Assembly: GCF_042666435.1 (NCBI RefSeq)
Contig: NZ_JBHTDC010000001.1
Location: 310,001 to 374,000, forward strand
Direction: 5' to 3'
Length of the DNA stretch: 64,000 nt
Source of the DNA: Allosphingosinicella sp042666435
GTDB taxonomy: Bacteria; Pseudomonadota; Alphaproteobacteria; Sphingomonadales; Sphingomonadaceae
The position numbers and the translations under genes are program-made. Each line of letters starts with the position of its first letter. The stretch's first letter is position 1. The notes below the pieces were generated by a model. It searched no databases. It was given only the letters and a program-made list of their open reading frames with translations, and was not told the DNA's origin. This document shows positions 58,920 to 64,000 of this stretch, in pieces.

Positions 58920-59768
58920 CTATCGGAACAGCAGCACCGGCACCTGGCAGGTGCGCATCATCGCCGTGGTGGTGCTGCCCACGATCATGGCCCGCAATGC
59001 CGAATGGCCGTAAGCGCCCATCACCAGCATGTCGCGCTCGCGCATCGCATCGGCGATGCCATCCTCGGCCGAGCTCTGGACCAGAGCCGAAGACGTTTCG
59101 ATGCCGCCCGTCCGCAGGGCGCGCACAGCCCCGGCCAGGCGCTCCTCGTGGCTCTCGTCGGCCGCGCCCGCCATCACGACATGGACCTTTGCGTCGCGAA
59201 AGAGCGCCGAGCCGGCCATGAAGTGCACCGCCTTTCGCGCGCTCTCGCCGCCGTCATACGCAAGGACGACCTCGCGGATCGGCCGGAAAGCACGCGAGGC
59301 GACGAGCACGGGCCGGGTGCTGGAACGGACGACGCGCTCGACCTTGCTGCCGAGATGCCCCCTGGCGAAATCGGCGGATGCGCCGCGCTTGCCGATGACG
59401 ACCATGTCCGCCTCGGCTTCGCGCTCGACGACGGTCTCGACGATGCCGCCGTGGCGGTGGACCACAGTGACGTCCTCGACGCCCGCTTCGCGGAGCCGCT
59501 GCTCCGCCGCGCCGAGCAGCGCCTTTCCCTGCTCGCGGGCGAGCCGCCCCTCGCTCTCGCCGATGCGGGTCAGCTCTTCCAGCAGCGTGCTCTTGGCGCC
59601 GAGCCCGACCGCGCCGCTGAGGTCGTGGCGGGCGGCGACCGCGTCCTTGCGCTGGATGACGTGCAGAATTTCGACCGAGGCGAACAGCCGCGTCGCCACC
59701 CAGGCGGCATGGTCGCAGACGCTGGTGGCGTAAGCGGAAGCGTCGATGCAGGCGAGCAGCTTGGTCAT
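58920..59768 (-). CDS. universal stress protein, tandem UspA domains
   Basis: 282 residues in two UspA folds (about 1-145 and 150-282). The second keeps the ATP-binding loop GAYGHSALRAMIVGSTT; the first has VVIGKRGASADFARGHLGSK, also of G-2x-G-9x-G type, so both may bind ATP. It follows the SulP transporter stop by 11 bases on the same strand, so the two are likely translated from one transcript and may act together in anion uptake under stress. Confidence 0.92.
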   Translation of the reverse strand: MTKLLACIDASAYATSVCDHAAWVATRLFASVEILHVIQRKDAVAARHDLSGAVGLGAKSTLLEELTRIGESEGRLAREQGKALLGAAEQRLREAGVEDVTVVHRHGGIVETVVEREAEADMVVIGKRGASADFARGHLGSKVERVVRSSTRPVLVASRAFRPIREVVLAYDGGESARKAVHFMAGSALFRDAKVHVVMAGAADESHEERLAGAVRALRTGGIETSSALVQSSAEDGIADAMRERDMLVMGAYGHSALRAMIVGSTTTAMMRTCQVPVLLFR

Positions 59769-59779
59769 TCCCGTCTCCG

Positions 59780-61264
59780 TCAGTGGCTCCCGAGCGCATC
59801 CTCCGCGCCGGGTTTATCGTGGATTCCGAAGCGGTCGATCATCGTGGCGCTGGCTTCGTTGAGACCGATAATCTCGACGCTGGTGCCTTCGCGGCGGAAT
59901 TTGAGCACCGCCTTGTCGAGCGCGGCGACGGCCGAAATGTCCCAGAAATGCGCGCGGCTGACATCGATCCGCACGGTATCGAGCACCTCGCGGAAATCGA
60001 AGGCCGCGGCGAATCGCTCGACCGACGCGAAGAAAATCTGGCCGGTGAGGACATAGGTGCGGGTGGCGCCGTCGTCGGAGAGGCTGGAGGCGACGGCGAA
60101 CAGGCGCCTGACCTTGCTGGCGAAGAACACGCCGCTCAGCAGCACGCCGGCGAGCACTCCCTGGGCGAGATCGTGGGTCCAGACCACGACTATCACGGTC
60201 GCCGCCATCACCACCGAGCTGTGCCAGGGATGGCTGCGAAGGTTCCTGATCGAAGTCCAGCTGAACGTGCCGATCGAAACCATGATCATCACAGCGACCA
60301 AAGCTGGCATCGGAATCCGGGCAACCCACGGGCCGAGCACCACGATCAGGAACAGCAATACGCAGCCGGCCGTCATTGTCGAAAGCCGCGTCGAGCCGCC
60401 GGATTTCACGTTGATGACCGACTGGCCGATCATCGCGCAGCCGCCCATGCCGCCGAGGAAGCCGGTCGCGAAATTGGCGATCCCCTGCCCCTTGCACTCG
60501 CGGCGCTTGTCGCTGGGCGTGTCGGTCAAGTCGTCGACGATCTGGGCGGTGAGCAGCGATTCCAGCAGGCCGACGGCCGCCATGGTCAGCGAATAAGGAA
60601 GGATGATCCCCAGCGTCTCCAACGTGAACGGCACGTCGGGGATGAGCAGATAGGGCAATGTCGAAGGCAGCTCGCCCATGTCGCCGACCCTGTTCACCGG
60701 CAGGACCAGCCACATGGACAAAGCGGAAAGGATGACGATCGCGACCAGCGGCGACGGCACCGCGCGGGTGAGGCGCGGGAACAAATAGATGATGGCGAGG
60801 CCGCCGGCGACCATCGCATAGGTGTGCCACGAAACGCCGGTCAGCTGCGGCAATTGGGCGATGAAGATGAGGATGGCGAGCGCATTGACGAAGCCGGTGA
60901 TCACCGAGCGCGAGACGAACTGCATCAGCAGGTCCAGCCGGAGATAGCCGGCGGCGATCTGGATGATGCCCATCAGGATCGTCGCGGCGAACAGATATTC
61001 GAGCCCGTGATCGCGGATCAACGGCACGACCAATACGGCGATGGCGGCGGTGGCGGCGGAGATCATGCCGGGCCGCCCGCCGACCAAAGCGGTGATCACC
61101 GCGATCGAGAAGGAGGCGTAGAGGCCGACCTTGGGGTCGACGCCGGCGATGATCGAGAAGCCGATCGCCTCCGGGATGAGCGCGAGCGCGACGACGATGC
61201 CGGCGAGGATGTCGCCTCGCGGATTGGACAGCCATTCGCGGCGAAGCGCGGCAGCGGAGACCAT
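59780..61264 (-). CDS. SulP-family anion transporter with STAS domain
   Basis: 494 residues from the ATG at 61264 (the open frame upstream lacks family sequence). About 11 membrane spans; the signature of SulP is seen in NPRGDILAGIVVALALIPEAIGF, and a cytosolic STAS domain at about 385-494 includes VRIDVSRAHFWDISAVAALDK. Substrate may be sulfate, bicarbonate or another anion; the linked universal stress protein does not settle this. It is preceded by 265 bp that hold no gene. Confidence 0.92.
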   Translation of the reverse strand: MVSAAALRREWLSNPRGDILAGIVVALALIPEAIGFSIIAGVDPKVGLYASFSIAVITALVGGRPGMISAATAAIAVLVVPLIRDHGLEYLFAATILMGIIQIAAGYLRLDLLMQFVSRSVITGFVNALAILIFIAQLPQLTGVSWHTYAMVAGGLAIIYLFPRLTRAVPSPLVAIVILSALSMWLVLPVNRVGDMGELPSTLPYLLIPDVPFTLETLGIILPYSLTMAAVGLLESLLTAQIVDDLTDTPSDKRRECKGQGIANFATGFLGGMGGCAMIGQSVINVKSGGSTRLSTMTAGCVLLFLIVVLGPWVARIPMPALVAVMIMVSIGTFSWTSIRNLRSHPWHSSVVMAATVIVVVWTHDLAQGVLAGVLLSGVFFASKVRRLFAVASSLSDDGATRTYVLTGQIFFASVERFAAAFDFREVLDTVRIDVSRAHFWDISAVAALDKAVLKFRREGTSVEIIGLNEASATMIDRFGIHDKPGAEDALGSH

Positions 61265-61529
61265 TGTTGTAAACCTGAACCGAAATCCCGGCGCGAGCGA
61301 TACGGATGCTCGAAGCGCCGAAGAGATGCAATTGTCCGGGGGATAGGCGCCCGGCCGAGCCACCCGGAACATCCGGGTCCGACGGAAGCCGGACCTATGG
61401 CGAAGGCGGGCGTTGGCCGCAAGCGTCAATGACCGGCGACGATCGCCAGCGGCTAGCTCGTAATCACCGCACTATTCCTCACCCGTCGGCCATGCCAAGC
61501 TGGCGAGGTCCAGCTGGAAGGGAATCCCG
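61265..61529. other. 265-bp divergent intergenic region
   Basis: Separates the SulP and peptidase genes and must carry promoters for both. A Pro-Gly-coding-like GC-rich inverted stretch GGAACATCCGGGTCC/GGACG (about 61370) can fold; no riboswitch or consensus promoter was recognised, and GGAAC near 61366 lacks a CGTT at the right spacing. No repeat copies. Confidence 0.4.
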
Positions 61530-63461
61530 ATGCGCCAAGCCTTGTTCGCCGCTCTGTTGCTCGCCACCGCCGCGCCTGTCCTCGGCCAGACCGCAACGGT
61601 CGCGACGCGGCAGGTTGGATCGGCGACCTTGGAGAATGTGCCGGCGATCCCCGACGATGTGCGCGCGGCGGTGCAGCTCTACCAGAATTACCGCGACGCC
61701 ACCTTCCGCGATTGGCTGCCCGACGGATCGATGCTGGTGACGACGCGCTTCGGCGCTACCAACCAGCTCCACCGCGTCGCGGCGCCGGGCGGGGCGAGGA
61801 CGCAGATCACCTTCTTCGAGGAGCCGGTGGCGGGCGCTTATGCGATTCCCGGGTCGGACAATTTCCTCGTCCGGCGCGACACCGGCGGCGACGAATGGTT
61901 CCAGCTCTACGCGATGGGATTGACCGGCGCACCGACGGCGCTGACCGAGCCCGGCACCCGCAACCAGTCGCCGGTGTTCAGCAAGGACGGCGCCTTGGTC
62001 GCCTGGTCGCGGGCGACGAAGGGATCGCCCGATTACGCGATCCTTGTCGCCGATCCTTCCGATCCGGCATCACGGCGCGTGGCCTATCAGGGCACGGGCT
62101 CGATCGCGCCGGTCGACGTGTCGCCGGACAAGACCCGGCTTCTGCTCGCGCGCACCCTCTCCAACCGCGAGACGCGGCTTTCCTTGCTCGACCTCGCCAG
62201 CGGCAAGGCCGAGGAGCTCGCCTTCACGCACGAGCCGGCGCGGTACGAGGAGGCGCGGTTCACGCCCGACGGCAACAGCATCATCGTCATCACCAACGCC
62301 GACGCCGATCTGCGACGGCTGGTCGAAATCGACCTGGCGAGTGGCGAGAGGCGTGTGCTGGCGCCGGACCTGGAATGGGATGTCGAGACGTTCGATCTTT
62401 CCGACGACGGGCGCATCCTTGCCTATTCGATCAATGAGGACGGTTACTCGCGGCTCGTCGTGCAGGATCGGGTGACGAGGCGGGCGCTGCCGCAGCCCGA
62501 TCTGCCGAAAGGCGTGCTGACCGGCCTTGGCTTCTCGCCGGACGGAAAGCGGCTGGCGCTGAGCCTGTCGACCGCGACTTCGGCCGGCGACATATGGTCC
62601 TGGGACGTGGCGGACGGGGCCCTCGCGCGCTGGACGCAATCGGAACTGGGCGGCCTCGATCCCGCCACCCTCGCCGAGCCGCGCCTCGTCCGCTTCGAGT
62701 CGTTCGACGGGCTGTCCGTGCCCGCCTTCGTGTATCGGCCGACCAACGTCGCCGCCGGTGTGCGCACCCCGGTGGTCATGGACATTCACGGCGGCCCCGA
62801 ATCGCAGACTCGGCCCGGCTGGAATCCCGGCGCGCAGCTGATGGCGGACACATTGGGCGCGACCATCATCCTGCCGAACGTGCGCGGCAGCGACGGCTAC
62901 GGCACGCAATATCTGAACCTCGACAATGCCGAGAAGCGCGAGGACAGCGTCAAGGATATCGGCGCCCTGCTCGACTGGATCGCGGCCCAGCCCGATCTCG
63001 ATAAGGACAGGGTCGCCGTCTACGGCCAATCCTATGGCGGCTATATGTCGCTGGCGGTGATGACCCATTATTCGGATCGGCTGGTCGGCGGAGTCGAGCG
63101 CTACGGGATCAGCGACTTCACCACCTTCCTCACCAACACGGAGGCCTATCGCCGCGACAATCGCCGCGCCGAATATGGCGACGAGCGCGACCCTGCCATG
63201 CAGGCCGTGTTCGCGCGCATCAACCCGCTCGCCAACGTCTCCAGGATTTCCAAGCCGATGCTGGTCATGCAGGGCGCCAACGATCCGCGCGTGCCCCAAT
63301 CGGAAAGCGACCAGGTCGTCGCCGGCATCAGGCGCAACGGCGTCGAAGCCTGGTACGTCGTGTTCGCCGACGAAGGCCATGGCTTCCAAAAGAAGCCGAA
63401 CAACGACCTCCGCCGGGAGGTCGAGACGGTATTCCTGCGCCGTCTGTTCGGGGCCGACTGA
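61530..63461 (+). CDS. S9-family prolyl oligopeptidase/dipeptidyl peptidase
   Basis: 643 residues with a signal peptide (about 1-20, ending VLGQ). N-terminal beta-propeller of WD/TolB-like blades, then the alpha/beta hydrolase domain. Catalytic triad S501 (GQSYGGYMS), D585 (GANDPRVP) and H617 (DEGHGFQK); the oxyanion region DIHGGPESQ is intact. A periplasmic or secreted peptidase acting on oligopeptides after proline or alanine is likely. It is convergent with the addB end with 23 bases between stops. Confidence 0.94.
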   Translation: MRQALFAALLLATAAPVLGQTATVATRQVGSATLENVPAIPDDVRAAVQLYQNYRDATFRDWLPDGSMLVTTRFGATNQLHRVAAPGGARTQITFFEEPVAGAYAIPGSDNFLVRRDTGGDEWFQLYAMGLTGAPTALTEPGTRNQSPVFSKDGALVAWSRATKGSPDYAILVADPSDPASRRVAYQGTGSIAPVDVSPDKTRLLLARTLSNRETRLSLLDLASGKAEELAFTHEPARYEEARFTPDGNSIIVITNADADLRRLVEIDLASGERRVLAPDLEWDVETFDLSDDGRILAYSINEDGYSRLVVQDRVTRRALPQPDLPKGVLTGLGFSPDGKRLALSLSTATSAGDIWSWDVADGALARWTQSELGGLDPATLAEPRLVRFESFDGLSVPAFVYRPTNVAAGVRTPVVMDIHGGPESQTRPGWNPGAQLMADTLGATIILPNVRGSDGYGTQYLNLDNAEKREDSVKDIGALLDWIAAQPDLDKDRVAVYGQSYGGYMSLAVMTHYSDRLVGGVERYGISDFTTFLTNTEAYRRDNRRAEYGDERDPAMQAVFARINPLANVSRISKPMLVMQGANDPRVPQSESDQVVAGIRRNGVEAWYVVFADEGHGFQKKPNNDLRREVETVFLRRLFGAD

Positions 63462-63484
63462 CGTTCAGCCCGTCGGGCAACCAC

Positions 63485-64000
63485 TTATTCCCCCGGAGGA
63501 AGCTGCCCGTCTCCCCGGGACGCTGGCGAGGATTCGCGGCCATACCATTCGTCGAGGCGCATCAGCTGGTCGTAATCGCCATAGGGCGCATATTCGGGGT
63601 GGAGCTTGGCGGTGAAGGGCGCGGCCCCGGTGAGCCAGGCATTGGCGGCGGCGACGAAATGGCCGGCGGCGACGTTGGTGAAGTCGCCTGCGTCCAGGCC
63701 GGTCCGGCCGCCAACCGGGCTGGCGACGTGCCCCAGTTTCCCCGCCTTCTTCGCCAGCGACCAATATTCAAATGCTGCGGGGATCCCCTCGACCTCCTTG
63801 AAACCTCCTTCCCGGGCGATAAGCCCGAGCAGGCCGAGCTGCATCGAATAGCCTTGTGCCACCGCCTTGTTGGCCGGTGGCATTCCGGTCTTGTAGTCGA
63901 CGATGACGAGGCTGCCGTCGGCGGCGCGGTCGATGCGGTCCGCCTTGCCGCCCAGCTTCACGCCGGCAATGTCGATCTCGCCCCACGCCTCGGCGGCGGC
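63485..64000 (-). CDS. addB: double-strand break repair protein AddB, C-terminal end (partial)
   Basis: The last 171 residues of a gene that continues past the right edge. They contain the PD-(D/E)XK nuclease core: AWGEIDIAGVKLGGKADRID followed by GSLVIVDYKTGMPP (catalytic Asp and Lys), then YSMQLGLLGLIAREGGF. AddB forms with AddA the helicase-nuclease that processes double-strand ends in alphaproteobacteria. Usually addA follows; here the gene after it on the same strand direction (leftward) is the peptidase on the opposite strand, so addA would have to lie elsewhere. Confidence 0.85.
   Translation of the reverse strand, partial: AAAEAWGEIDIAGVKLGGKADRIDRAADGSLVIVDYKTGMPPANKAVAQGYSMQLGLLGLIAREGGFKEVEGIPAAFEYWSLAKKAGKLGHVASPVGGRTGLDAGDFTNVAAGHFVAAANAWLTGAAPFTAKLHPEYAPYGDYDQLMRLDEWYGRESSPASRGDGQLPPGE

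Noticed and set aside
58799..59221. Plus-strand open frame upstream of and across the end of the USP gene
   Set aside because: It is Arg/Pro-rich, mostly antisense to the USP gene, and lacks a plausible ribosome site.
61265..61529. Riboswitch upstream of the SulP gene or the S9 peptidase gene
   Set aside because: No conserved core of any known class was recognised; the folding GC-rich stretch alone is not evidence.

Overview
The window is about two-thirds G+C and densely packed. It is a chromosomal segment of an alphaproteobacterium, most likely a member of Sphingomonadales (Sphingomonas/Sphingosinicella-like). The grounds are: the pckA / chvI-chvG / short hprK / rapZ / EIIA-Man / HPr block; the pcm-tolC-popZ-valS block; an exosortase A (XrtA) exopolysaccharide locus with an asparagine synthase and an exosortase-EpsI fusion; and GGAAC-N16/17-CGTT promoters typical of the alphaproteobacterial general stress sigma factor EcfG. 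There is no rRNA, CRISPR array, transposase or integrase. The only phage-related sequence is the 3' end of a terminase large subunit at the left edge.

Layout. 1-8 kb: terminase 3' end, a conserved unknown gene, pckA, and divergent from it the ChvI/ChvG two-component system, whose transcript appears to continue through HPr kinase, RapZ, a PTS EIIA, HPr, a SPOUT RNA methyltransferase and a small lipoprotein-like gene. 8-14 kb: rmuC; a copper-storage protein with a channel-like partner behind a perfect EcfG-type promoter; def, recR, fmt, truA. 14-32.2 kb: the XrtA/PEP-CTERM locus. Twelve genes read leftward (acyl-CoA ligase, PLP decarboxylase, Wza, Wzz, BY-kinase, outer-membrane barrel, ATPase, deacetylase, FemAB, glycosyltransferase, exosortase, amidotransferase). 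Four read rightward (acetyltransferase, acyl carrier protein, two alpha/beta hydrolases). Together they look like EPS export and protein sorting combined with an uncharacterised acyl/amine tailoring module. No PEP-CTERM substrate, initiating sugar transferase or PrsK/PrsR regulator gene was recognised here.

32-50 kb is mostly housekeeping: trxB, hpd, a flavodoxin-like reductase, a glutamine amidotransferase, tRNA-Met, trmFO, pgl, a sulfatase-fold membrane enzyme, small stress-type genes, an acidic orphan, tRNA-Arg, gamma carbonic anhydrase, a spermidine-synthase fusion, hemB and a lipid kinase. 50-64 kb: valS, popZ-like, tolC, pcm, tRNA-Cys, a 2OG-Fe(II) oxygenase, a CsgG-like protein, SulP plus a universal stress protein, an S9 peptidase and the 3' end of addB.

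Two signals go beyond ordinary annotation. First, a set of palindromic repeats (REPIN-like, paired inverted arms of 23-35 nt) occurs between genes and also inside the reading frames of fmt and valS, where they encode extra peptide without breaking the frame. Second, at least three perfect EcfG-type promoters and one near match stand before small or unusual genes: the copper-storage operon, an acidic DUF3775-like gene, and a convergent pair of tiny genes. This suggests a local general-stress regulon.
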